A stretch of 64,000 nt of DNA, taken from assembly GCA_034638255.1 (NCBI GenBank), contig JAWPGT010000001.1, forward strand, positions 1,116,001 to 1,180,000, in the 5' to 3' direction. This stretch comes from Coprinus comatus (lineage: Eukaryota; Basidiomycota; Agaricomycetes; Agaricales; Agaricaceae). Positions 34,224 through 46,500 of this stretch are shown one piece after another. A model generated the notes under the pieces. It saw nothing but the letters and a program-made list of their open reading frames with translations, ran no database searches and had not been told where the DNA came from. The stretch's first letter is position 1. Each line of letters starts with the position of its first letter. A program made the translations under genes and the position numbers.

Positions 34224-37200
34224 ATGTCTTCCAACGAGATTGCTCTGCAGATTCGTTCATCTTTTCCTGATACAGAAGATGTCATTGTCCAGTATCTCTC
34301 CGGGTATCTCGTCGATGATGCCGGCGAAGAGGAAGATGTTCTACAAATCGCTCGACATATCCTTGAATCTGTCGCTGGTGATAATGAGGAAGTCGTGGAA
34401 AGGCTCATGGTCAAGCTCGCAGATCTACTAGAAGATCAACTCAATCTTCGGATGAAGAATAAAGGCCGACCAACGCTACAGAAACTGGACAAGGTTATGG
34501 ATATGAGCAAAAACCAAATGTCGTCAACCATTGCTCTTTCCGAAGGTGCCGTTGACTTAGAGTCGATAAACAAAGGAAAGTACGTTGAATATAATTTACC
34601 ATTACTATAGCAGAGCTAGTTCTCAATAGAAGGATAGAGCCTCTCGTGTCGATGTCAAAAAGTTGGAGAAACAGGAAGCGAAACTTCGAGTTAGTCCCAT
34701 CATCTTCTTGTGCCACTTGTTTCCCATAATGTGTAGGCTAAAATTGAAAAACGTGCTCGCCGAGATCTTTACGAGGGATCAAAACTACTTGACCAGCATC
34801 GCAAACAAGTGAGCATAGCCTGCTACTTTGATGTATAAATCGACTCACAGCCTAGCGTTTTCATTCAGCAAACATATGAAGAATTGTTTATGAAGGTACT
34901 ACTTCCACTCTGTTTCTGAAGAAGTCTTGATCTTGATTCTTATTCTTAAGATTAATCCACTTGATGCGGCCGCAAATTCCAAGAACAAGAGTAAAGACGT
35001 CCACTTGCCTTCGATTGATGTTAATTTCGCATCAAATCGTATATTGTGGGTACATCTCACCACACTTATTGATTGTTACTTAACTTAGTCAAGGTCCGGT
35101 GCATCGCTCACTCTCGCACATGGTCGCCGTTATGGTCTCATCGGAAGGAACGGTATGTGATAGAGATACTGAAAAAAGTCATCAAGCTGCATAGGCTTAT
35201 TTGCATCCTAGGTGTTGGTAAATCAACGTTGTTGCGCCACATAGCCATGCGTGAGGTTCCCATTCCAGCGCATATCACAATTTTATTCGTCGAGCAGGAG
35301 GTATGACATTTTCCCCCAATGCCCCATGTTCTGTTATTTAACATCTTGTAGATCATTGGCGATGATACGAGGGCGATTGACTCGGTTCTTAAAGCTGATG
35401 TTTGGCGTGATCATCTTCTCAAAGAGCAAAGGATGTTAGATACAAAACTTGCCGAGCTAGAAACAGCTGGAGATGAAAAGCGCTTCGAGGACGAGAGAGA
35501 GGAGTTAACTTCAAGGCTTGCAGAAGTTCACACTCGCTTGTCTGACATGGATGCGGAAAGTGGACCAGCTCGAGCGGCAGCCTTACTTGCAGGTATGCTC
35601 GGTGTACATGAGCGAATTGAACCAACTAACGCAATGAACAGGTCTGGGCTTCGATGAAGCTGATCAACAGCGACCTACGAGATCTTTCAGTGGTGGTTGG
35701 CGGTATGTTGTTGATGTTGCTTTCGCCATCATAAATGAATCTCTGAACCCTTCTCTTTTTCAGTATGAGGTTGGCGCTTGCTCGAGCTCTTTTTGTCAAG
35801 GTACTTTCAACTTCCAGCATTTCGTATTCTGAGTCTAATCATAGACACTGATCTCGTTATAGCCAGCTTTACTCCTCCTGGATGAACCTTCCAATCATAG
35901 TACGTGCTTTCAGTAAAAGAGGAATCGAGTCCTCATCGTATTTGTAGTCGATCTCAATGCGTTGGCATGGCTCGAAGACTATCTCCAAACATGGCCAGGG
36001 ACACTCCTTGTAGTGTAAGCTTTGTTATATTACGGACAATGATTTTCACTCATGATGTTCTCGTTAGATCTCACGACCGTGCATTCCTGTAAGATATAAA
36101 TGTTCTCATTTTGTTTTGTTTTGTGTAGTATGCTTACTCTAGCAATCAGCGATGCTGTGGCCACGGACATCATTCACCAACATTCGGGTAGACTAGATTA
36201 TTACAAGGGGTATGAATCTGCATTTACAATGACATAAATACGTTACTAATATTTATTTTTATTAGCAATTTTACTCAATTTTATTCCACCAAATCGGAGC
36301 GCGATCGCAACTTACGAAAAGAATATGATACTCAAATGGAATACCGCAAACATCTTCAAGCGTTTATTGATCGTTGGAGATATAATGCTAACCGCGGTAA
36401 GATCACTTCAATACTTCACGAATGGTGACATTAATGATGATATTTTTTATAGCTGCTCAGGCCCAAATGAAAATTAAAATTCTAGAGAAGGTATGTCCAT
36501 TGTACAGGTGTACTTCGGTGATTTATATAATGGACCTCGTAGTTACCAGACCTCGAACCTCCTGAGGAAGAAGAGACTGAAACATTTAGGTATGAGCGTT
36601 TGTCTAACCATCGTATTGTGTGTTAAAGTATATGATAGATTCCCCGAGACAGAGAAGATTTCTCCTCCCCTGTTGCAATCGAATGAGATCACATTTGGTT
36701 ACAGTCCTGATAAGCTAATCCTACAGCACGTGAACTTTGATATTGGGTTCGAGTCGCGAATTGCCATAGTCGGTGCCAACGGTGCTGGTAAATCAACACT
36801 GTAAGTTTGGCGTACTAGTCATGAGCATTCAATTGAATCTATTTTGTTCAGTATCAAGTTATTAACCGGGGAGTTGACTCCATTGTCCGGACATGTAACC
36901 CGCAACGGTCGACTACGGGTGTAAGTTTTGTCTTGATTAAGGCCGAGTCCATCCATTCAGCCCTTTGTAGTGGTTACTTTGCGCAGCATCACGTTGACAC
37001 CCTGGTTCCAACGATGTCGCCAGTCCAATTCCTCGCTTCCAGGTTTCCCGGTCGAACGGAACAGGAATATCGAGCTCATCTCGGAAATTTCCAAATTAGT
37101 GGCATGACCGGGTAGGCGTTGTGGCTATTTATTGCACCGTGTACCAGTTATTCACAGGCTTAGATTGCAACTCATTGGTACTTTGTCCGGAGGTCAAAAA

Positions 37201-37701
37201 TCTCGCGTAGCATTTGCTTTGCTGTCGTTACAACACCCACACATCTTGTTACTTGACGAGGTTCGTAATACAAGATACCTACCCCTTCATATCCATACTG
37301 ATGACTACTGACCAATTGAATTTAGCCGACTAATCATCTTGATATTGAAGTGAGTTCTTGGGCCTGGCAGTCATACGAAAGTTCTGCTAATGTATATTTT
37401 GTAGGGTCTCGATGCGCTCATGACCGCACTTCAGAAGTGGAATGGTGGTGTGATCATCATCTCTCACGACGAGCGATTTATTACAACAGTTGCAAGCGAG
37501 GCAAGCTATTTGATTGATGGATTGATTGTAGCAATATTCACTTATAAAACAGTTGTGGGTCTGTGGTGACAAAACCGTCTTCAAATTCAAGGGAGATGTA
37601 CAAGCGTATAAGGTGTGTTTTGTAATTATGTTGTACATATGGGCTGGGCTCAAATAGTATCGAAGAACCTTATTGTCAATAATATCAAGACGAAGCCTTG
37701 A
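34224..37701 (+). CDS. GCN20: ABCF ATPase, Gcn20/ABCF3 type
   Basis: Twenty-five exons close in phase to 726 aa: 34224-34579, 34638-34689, 34737-34808, 34869-34895, 34951-35045, 35094-35152, 35212-35300, 35352-35592, 35642-35702, 35764-35800, 35863-35899, 35948-36014, 36068-36088, 36150-36209, 36266-36396, 36453-36490, 36543-36589, 36639-36800, 36852-36920, 36971-37111, 37158-37260, 37326-37349, 37405-37500, 37553-37612, 37666-37701. Two ABC cassettes lack membrane segments: the first with GVGKST, SFSGGWRMRLALARAL and LLLLDEPSNH, the second with GANGAGKST, TLSGGQKSRVAFALL and LLLDEPTNHLD. The N-terminal 190 residues match the Gcn1-binding region of Gcn20/ABCF3. In yeast, Gcn20 with Gcn1 activates the Gcn2 eIF2-alpha kinase on amino-acid starvation. 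The intron after 37500 is GC-AG, and the donor at 37261 is GTTCGT. Confidence 0.9.
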
Positions 37702-38085
37702 ACTGGTCATTAAATTGGTTTTGCACTATACATTGTACACCTGGATTCATCTTTATATACTACGCATGCGACCAGAGTGCGAGACTGACAATCAAGCGAC
37801 TAAGAGTATCTGAAGAGTATATACGTAATGCACCATCTTGTGCCAGGTTGTACCATTCTCTGTTTAAGTCAGGTTTAACTGGTACCCGAGTGCTAAAAAT
37901 AAACAGGTCACATGTGTTAATAAACGCACCACGCGCGATCAACCGCCTGATCACAACGCGTTGTGACGCGCTCTGATTCCAACCAATCCCAACACTTTGA
38001 CTCATCGCAACCGTTTACTCAAGCGGGCAAAACGCCTACCACCTCCCTCGTGTAGGAACATAAGCAAACCACGACAGCAATCGCT
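37702..38085. other. TOP2 promoter region
   Basis: 384 bp between the ABCF3 stop and the topoisomerase II start. The proximal part is rich in CGCG words and holds a palindromic ACGCGT element listed separately. No exon is supported. Confidence 0.5.
37952..37965. promoter_or_regulatory. MluI cell-cycle box (MCB)-like palindrome
   Basis: CACAACGCGTTGTG is a perfect 14-bp palindrome centred on ACGCGT, about 125 bp before the TOP2 start. ACGCGT is the core of the MBF-bound MCB element that drives G1/S genes in yeasts. Other CGCG words lie within 40 bp. Function here is inferred from sequence and from the S/G2-phase need for topoisomerase II. Confidence 0.45.
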
Positions 38086-41000
38086 ATGAGCTCGTCAGAA
38101 GGGGAGAATTTTGAACTTGACAATTCTGGTTCAGAATTTGAAGAAGATTTCGTACCAACGAAGAAGGTGTGTGTGTGTGTGTGTGTGTGTGTGTTCGCGA
38201 TACGTGATACAGAGTAAACTAATCTACAAGAGTAGAAGGCGCCAGTAAAAGCCAAAGTAGCCTCGAAAGCGACCAAACCGAAAGCTGCAACTTCCAAGAC
38301 GGCGGTCAAAATGAAGGCTAAGAAAGTGCTGGAGGACCACGATGACAATGAAGACAATATTGAAGCAGGAGCTAACGATTCGGATAATGACCAATCCATT
38401 GCAATATCTAAACCTTCGAATTCGAAGAAGAAGAGCGCGTCTGAGACGTATACTAGGGTATGTTTAGTTGCTCTTGCAGTAGTTGAGAAATGAGTTCCCT
38501 TACTTTCGCTCATAGTTATCGCAATTGGAGCATATATTGAAACGTCCTGACTCATACATTGGGAGCATTGAAACAATTACTCAACACATGTGGACGTATG
38601 ATAAAACAGCGAAGAGGATGGTACAACGAGATGTGAAGTACGTACCGGGTTTCTTAAAAATTGTGGATGAAATTCTTGTAAATGCTGCGGATAATAAAGT
38701 GAGTGCATTTTTAAGTTATCATGGTGAAAATAATTTGCTGAGCGTAGGTCTAGATCAATGACCCTTCCATGGATACCCTCAAAGTAAATATTGACACTGA
38801 AGAAAATACTATTTCAGTCTACAACAGTGGTCGGGGTATTCCAATCGAAATTCACTCAACGGAGAAGATTTACATTCCCGAACTTATTTTTGGACATTTA
38901 TTGTCTTCCTCTAACTATGACGATGACGAGAAGAAACTCACTGGTGGTCGTAATGGTTACGGTGCCAAGCTCGCTAATATCTATTCACTCGAATTCACCG
39001 TCGAGACCGCGGACAAGAACTCAGGAAATAAGTACAAGCAGACTTGGACGAATAACATGAGTGTATGCGGGAAAGCAAAAATTACCAAGAATTCCAAGGG
39101 CGAGGAATGGACTAGAATAACGTTTAAGCCAGACCTCAAGAGGTTTGGTATGAATGGGATTGATGAAGACACCGCTGGTTTACTGAGAAAGCGTGTGTAC
39201 GATATGGCGGGCACGGTCAAGGACATCAAGGTATTACTCGATGATGAACGTCTCAAGATCAAGACTTTCAAGCAATATGTCGAGATGTATGTAGACTCGG
39301 CGCAAGCCGAAGCAGCAGAGAACAGTGGTGGAGCAGCCCAGCCCAAGTCACAGGTCCTCTACGAACGTCTTAGTGATCGTTGGGAAATCGCTTTCGCAGT
39401 GTCGGATGGAACGTTCCAACAGGTTTCCTTTGCTAATTCCATTGCGACCATTAAGGGTGGAACACATGTTCTTTACGTCGCCGACCAACTGTCGAAACAT
39501 ATCCTAGCTGCCGTGGCAAAGAAGAACAAAGGAGCTCCCGTGAAACCTGCCCAAATTAGGAACCATATGTGGTTATTCGTCAATGCATTGATTGAGAATC
39601 CCACTTTCGACAGTCAAACAAAGGAGACATTGACTCTTCCTTCTTCCAAATTTGGTAGCAAACCGAGCATTAAAGATGAGTTTGTTAAGAGAGGTTAGAC
39701 ATCTCACACATATTCAGTATAACAGAAGCTCATGAATTCACATTCAGTTTTGAAGACACCAATCATTGAAAATATTTTGCACTGGGCGAAAACAAAGGCT
39801 GATCAACAAATTAAGAAGACAGATGGTACAAAACGCAGTCGGTGTGTACTCTCACATGGTTTGAGAAGGTTAGATTATACTCATGTCTTTTTGTCAGTCT
39901 GGTTGGGATGGCCAAACTTTCTGATGCGAACAATGCTGGAACTCGGCTTGGAAAAGACTGCACTCTAATTCTAACCGAAGGTGACTCTGCTAAAGCGCTT
40001 GCTGTTGCTGGTCTTGGTGTCGTCGGTCGTGATTTTTTTGGTGTATTTCCCTTGCGTGGTAAACTTCTCAATGTACGCGAAGCTCGACATGACCAGATTA
40101 TGAAGAATGAAGAGATCCAAAACATCAAGAAAATTTTGGGGTTGCAACATAATAAGGATTATACAGATGTTTCCAGTCTTCGATATGGTCGTTTAATGAT
40201 CATGGCTGATCAGGTGCGTTGTTTTAATGTTGCAACGAATTGCATTGGTGTTAATATATTCTTCGTAGGATCATGATGGTTCGCATATCAAGGGATTGCT
40301 CATTAACTTCTTTGATCATTTCTATCCTTCGCTGTTGAGAATTCCTGAATTCTTGGTTGAGTTTGTGACTCCCATAGTTCGTGTAGGTAGCGCTGCTTCG
40401 TTAAAAGTAGTGCTGTAAACTGATTTGGCATGCCAGATCACAAAAGGCAAACAGCGTCGCGACTTCTTCACTCTGCCAGAATATGAGACATGGTTGGAAG
40501 AAACACCCGACGCTCGCAAGTGGGACTCCAAGTACTACAAGGTCAGTCCTCTTTTTCGCTGTTCTTGTGAAATTCTTTCATGAGCTTGGCATAGGGTCTC
40601 GGAACGAGTAATGACGCAGATGCTCGAGACTACTTTGGGCATATGGAGAAACATATGATTCCTTTTGCGCCTACTCAATCAGGGGATCGAGACCTCATTG
40701 ACCTTGCTTTCAGTAAGAAGAAAGCTGACGAACGTAAGAACTGGCTGCGTGATTTCAAGGTACATCGTTTGTTTCACTTTGCAAACTTTTTTAACATTTC
40801 AATTTAGCCAGGAACCTTCTTGGATCACAATCTGGATGAAATTCCGTACTCTGAGTTCATCAACAAGGAGTTGATTTGTTTCTCAATGGCCGATAACATT
40901 CGGTCTATCCCTTCCGTCGCTGACGGCTTGAAACCCGGTCAAAGAAAAGTACTCTGGTCTTGCTTCAAGCGCAAGTTGAAGAAGGAAATTAAGGTGTATA

Positions 41001-43444
41001 TCATTCTATGGTTCATAATACACATCCCTTAAACTGACACCTCTAGGTTGCCCAACTTGTTGGTTACATCTCCGAACACGCTGCTTACCATCACGGCGAA
41101 CAATCTTTGGCGCAAACAATTGTTAACTTGGCCCAAGATTTCGTAGGGAGCAATAACTTAAATTTACTCGCTCCGAATGGTCAGTACGGTACTCGTGATC
41201 AAGGTGGAAAGGACCATGCGTCCGCTAGGTATATTTTCACAGAACCGAAGGGCATGGCGCGAATTATCTACAACCCGGCGGACGACCCATTACTGAACCC
41301 TCAGACCGAAGACAATCAGTCAATTGAGCCTGAGTTTTATGTACCGATTCTTCCGTTGGTGCTTTGCAATGGAGCTGAAGGCATCGGCACCGGTACGTTT
41401 TCAGACAGAGTTATATTGAAGAAATTAAACTTTGTGTCTTCAGGCTGGAGCACAAACATCCCTTGTTTCAACCCTGTTGACATTGTCGATAATATTCGGA
41501 AATTAATGAGAGGGGAAGAGCTAGTGTCAATGAAACCTTGGTGGAGAGGGTTCAAGGGTGAAATTATACCAACTTCAAAAAACAAGTACGATGTCCATGG
41601 TGTTATTCGGAAGATCAATGACACAACGGTCGAGATTACGGAGCTGCCGATTCACAAATGGACACAGAATTATAAACAGGAATTGGAGGCCATGATTCTT
41701 GGTGGTGAGGGTAAAGAAGGGGTTATTAAGGTATGTTTTATTTTGTCATTATTCCTGGGGAGTGTTATTGATTATGGGTGTTTAGGACTATAAAGAACAT
41801 CACGATAACGCCAATGTGCATTACATCATCTCTATGAATGCTAAAGACTTAGAGAAAGCTGAAGAACAAGGACTACTAGAATTCTTCAAATTAACCTCCA
41901 AGTTGACAACTAGCAATATGATTTGCTTCAACTTCGAGGGAAAAATCAAGAAATATGAATCGCCCGAGGAGATTATTGATGAATTCTACCCTGTCCGCTT
42001 GGATTATTATCAGAGGCGCAAGGTAAGTAGATAATTTGTAGCGAATTTTTATTTTAGTTGCTAATAAATTATAGGACTTCCTTGCTCGAGAACTCCAAGA
42101 TGCATTGGACAAACTAAACAATCAAGCTCGTTTCGTGCAAATGATAGTCGATAAGAAACTAGTCGTTTCCAACAAACGCAAGGCTGCTCTTGTCGCGGAG
42201 ATGAGAGAGCTCAAGTTCAAACCGATTCCTAAGGCTGTCAAAGCCAAAGGTCCAGAGCAAGAGGAGTTGCAAGATGACGAGGAACCCGAAGAAGTTGGTT
42301 CTGATACTGATTATGACTACCTTTTAGGAATGGCGATTTGGAGTCTGACAAAGGAGAAGATTGAGAGGCTCCTTCAGCAGGCACATGACAAAGAAGCAGA
42401 ATTGATTAGGCTGCTAGAGAAAACGCCAATTGATCTGTGGAACGCGGATTTGGATGTGTTTTTGGAGGAGTGGGATGTAAGCTTTTTTTGCGATATGTCG
42501 CAAATATACTCATTCTGTTATAGAAAGATTGCCAGGACTGGCTTGCAAAGAAGTTTGGGGATGGTAAGGGTAAGAAGAAGCAAGCCAAACTCAAGACGAG
42601 GAAATCAATTGGAGGAGGTAGAAATGATAATGAGTCTGATGATGAATTTAGACCAGTGAAGGCTGCGGCAAAGAAGGCAGATCCAAAGAAAAAGGGCGAG
42701 GTTGTTAAGAAACCGCCGGCAAGGAAGGCTATTACTGCTGCAAAGGAGTTATTTAAAGACGAAGATGACACTGAAATGTTTTTGATCGATGAGAGCAGTA
42801 GTAGCAATGGTAAGGGCAAGACACGGGCCATAGACATTGACGAGGAAGAGAGTGAAGAAGAGGTGATTAAACCCAGCAAATCCAAATCGAGAGCAAAGCC
42901 TGCTTCTAAAGCGGTCTTGAAAGACGAGAGCGAAGTAGAAGCCGACCCTGTGAAGACGAAAGCCAAACCAAAGCCTAAACCAAAGCCCAAAGCGAAGCCG
43001 AAAGAGCCGCTTAATGTTGACAGTGATGATGACGATGACTTAATTGTGAAGGCCCCAGAGGCGAAAACTTCAAAACGCAAGCTTACAAGGTGTGTATAAG
43101 ACGTATAGTATATTCAGGTGCATATTGGGCTGATGATTGGGACTAGTGTGGACTCTGAGGCGGAAGACGAGGATGCGTCTCCTGCGTCAAAGAAAAAGAA
43201 GATGGAAATCACAGACTTTTTCAATAAACAGCCTGTAAAGAAGGCTGCACCACGGAAAGTTTCGAAAAGTATGAAGCCTTCTCCGAAAAAAGCTGTGAAG
43301 AAGGTGATAGAGACGGATGAGGAAGATGAGTTTGAGGATCTGCCACGACCACCGCCACGCAGAACAACGACGAAAAAGGCGTATGTAGAGCTGACATCTG
43401 AGGATGAGAATGGTGACGGGGACAATTCAATGTTTGTAGATTGA
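38086..43444 (+). CDS. TOP2: DNA topoisomerase II
   Basis: Sixteen exons (38086-38166, 38236-38457, 38516-38698, 38754-39693, 39748-39841, 39898-40213, 40269-40382, 40437-40541, 40595-40759, 40808-40993, 41047-41392, 41444-41730, 41786-42022, 42075-42476, 42524-43089, 43147-43444) give 1513 aa. Landmarks run in order: ATPase YVPGFLKIVDEILVNAADNK, STEKIYIPELIFGHLL, GGRNGYGAKLANIYS; TOPRIM LILTEGDSAKALA and ADQDHDGSHIKGLL; breakage-reunion YYKGLGTSNDADARDYF and DQGGKDHASARYIFTEP, whose Tyr (about residue 864) forms the DNA link. The C-terminal 300 residues are Lys/Asp/Glu-rich with several basic clusters, as in other nuclear TOP2 tails. The enzyme passes one duplex through another using ATP for replication and chromosome segregation. 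Intron 1 begins inside a (GT)14 tract. Confidence 0.97.
38167..38194 (+). repeat. (GT)14 microsatellite at TOP2 intron 1 donor
   Basis: Fourteen uninterrupted GT units directly follow the codon pair AAG AAG that ends TOP2 exon 1, so the 5' splice site is part of the repeat. Any GT in the tract could serve as donor. Confidence 0.95.
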
Positions 43445-43566
43445 GTGTAATATTTGTGTATTATTTGAAATGAATCTAGAACGGCCTAGACCATCATGAC
43501 ATCATAGGGGGTGTGACCTTTTGGATTAACTGGGAGAAGTAGTCTGAGGGTTGGGAGTTGACGGTC

Positions 43567-46500
43567 ATGGACTTTTTCAGTGCTGTAGCTGATCCAACCC
43601 AGCCGATCATCCATAACGACAGGCCCATTGACAACTCAAACAACTCTTTTGCCGAGGCAATAGCTTCTCGCTATGGCTCTGGTGCCCTCCTCACCACCCG
43701 CCTCACCCCCGCCGCCCTTGCCCCGCCTCCGATCCGTCTGCCAAACTCTCCTATGGCCAACATGTCCCTCGCTGTCCCTCTACCATCCTCCATCACACAC
43801 AACCACGTCGCATCATCATTATCCACCCTCTCCTTCACTCCACTCGCCCCAGCCACAATTCACGAATGGATTGGCGACCCAGCAGTCCTCATCCTTGATA
43901 TCAGGCCCCATGTCGCTCACTCAACTGCACGCATACCAAGGGCTGTTTCTCTCTCCGTGCCTTCAACTCTCCTCAAGCGTCCGCTTTTCTCTCTCCAGAG
44001 ACTCGCTGACATGCTACCCTCCGCTAATGCACGTGCTCGTTTCTCTTCTTGGCGCTCCGCTTCTCGTATCCTCGTCTACGATGCCGACTCATCTTCCATC
44101 CCAGAATCATCAAATATATATGGCCTTCTCCGCAAGTTTAAGAATGACGATTTCCACGGTGATCTCGCTTGGCTAAAAGGCGGTTTCCAGGCTGTATGGC
44201 GTCAACAGCACGATATCATCGATACCCAGCCCCCAACCCCTGATCTCGAAAACGATGATGACGACGACGACGAAACAAAGACGTTGGAACTCAAGGACCA
44301 ATCTATGGTTCTGCGCACAAAACGCTTGCCCTTAGCTGCTTTTTCCCTCTCTACGACAACCGTCTCATCAAATACTTCTGCCAGTGCACGCGACCCTTTA
44401 ACCCATGGCACTTCCTTGCTTGGTTTATCCAACCCATCATCTCAAAATAAGCCCCAGCCAGCCTTTAATCCGTTTTTTGATGCCGTCCGCCAAAATCTCG
44501 AGTTATCCCATGGTATCACAGAACGCATTCCCTTGCGATTACCCCGCCGTGTTCGGCACCGCATTCATCATCTGCCTTTCCCATGGCTTCGAGAAATCGC
44601 CCGCCGCGCCGCCAAACTTGCACCTCGTATTCGACACTCAATTGACTACACATCCTCGACCTCTGAAGAATCAGAGGATGACGAAAACAACACATCCGCG
44701 GATGTCGAAGAAGGCAAGGAGGCTCTAGCCATGCAGTTCTTCAAAATAGAGGTTGCCGAACAACGTCGTCTCATGGGGATAATGGAGCATCACTCCAAAG
44801 AGACAGCTGTCGTCACTGCCAATAACATATCTTCCCAGAACAATTTTCCGTATAGCATCACTGCAGGAGTTGAAAAAGGCGCGAAGAATAGGTTGGTTTG
44901 TAGAAGCCTCAAATAAAGTGTGCTACTCACTTCATTAATCATTTCAGGTACCGTCACATCTGGCCATTTGAGCATGCTCGCGTAAGGTTGCATCAGCAAA
45001 GGGAAGCTGATGACGATTATGTGAATGCTTCATTTATCCAACCGATCGGCACCAATAAACGGTACATTGCCACCCAAGGACCACTTCCAGCCACCTTCAT
45101 CGATTTTTGGACGTAGGTCTTTCAAAGTTTTTCTCATGTTTAAATTTTGACCTGGTTGTAGTTTATGCTGGGAACAAAATGTCCATGTCATTGTCATGCT
45201 CACCAAAGAAGTGGAGAACTCTATGGTCAAATGTGGTTGCTACTGGACCGACACAGCATATGGTTCTCTACGCTTGCGCATGATATCCACTACTGGGGTT
45301 GTCCCCGCCGCTGAAGAACAGAGCTTCTTCGGATCTCGTTCGATGCCACAGAGACACCAATCGTTACCCAATGCCCAAACGGGAGAACAAGATTACCATC
45401 GTCCCAACAAACATTTACCTCTTCGCTCCACGCGCAAATCGGAGACCATTCGCCGAGTATTTGAGTTGTCACATTCGGCCTATCCTGAAGCACGGCCTAG
45501 GAGGATAATCCATTTGCAATATCTAGAATGGCCCGATATGAATGTCCCTGACGATCCTAGAGGTATTTTGGGACTTGTGAAAGAGGTTGAGGGCGCAGTG
45601 AATGAGACTACCGTCTTTGCGGATGATTGTTCCGATCTGTTCATGGAGCAAAAGAATACGGTAATTGATGCAAAAACTGGTATTTCCAAACATGCTTTGG
45701 GAAAGAACCGTCCAGTGTTATTACACTGTAGTGCAGGTGTGGGGAGAACAGGTGGATTCATTGCTGTGGATTCTGTTCTCGATGCGATTCGTCGAGAAGT
45801 GAGAAGTGGATTGCACAAGCAGAAACTTGAAAAGACACAAAAAAATGACTACCATATGGATGTTGATGTAGATATCAATGCAGTACCGGAGACCGCATCC
45901 TCTACATTGTTGCCGGTGGTGGGCCAGAAACCGCCTATGGAAAAACAACATAATCGGTTACCACCCATAACCGCCGCAAGGCGAGGGCAGAGCTTGGATT
46001 TTACATTGCGCATACCCAACTTTCGACCCTCGTACAAACATAGGGCGCCCGTTCAGGTGGAAAGTGAAGGCACAGATCCCGAGGCATCGGAAAGTGACAG
46101 AGATATCCCTCCTTCATCACCTCCGAAAACTGACCCCATTACCAACGCCCCAATGCACAATCAGGAGGCTGAACCAATCGTGATCTTGTGCACAAAGTCG
46201 CCTGCTGCACAGGAAACACCAAATTCCTCGGAGAACTCTTTGCTAGACCTTGTTAACGTCTACCACGAGAATGGCCTAGGTGCAAATTCCACGGGTAAAC
46301 ATCATTTATCAAAGTCATCGTCGCTCGCAACCTCAATATCCAGTGATAAACCTTTTTCAGCTTCCTCTATCAAGAACACCTCCCCATCTCCTTCTATCGC
46401 TCATTCTGTTTCTTCTGGACCATCCTCAGAAAATGACATCTCAACAGCACCAGGAGAGGACAATTGTGATACAAAATCTAACGCTTGTGCAATTAAAGAC

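Noticed and set aside
38019..38576. 185-codon minus-strand frame across the TOP2 5' end.
   Set aside because: Runs through the (GT) repeat and antisense of clear TOP2 exons; no start context or domain.
42406..43080. 224-codon minus-strand frame in the TOP2 C-terminal region.
   Set aside because: Antisense of the Lys/Glu-rich tail, which generates long Leu/Phe/Ser frames by composition.
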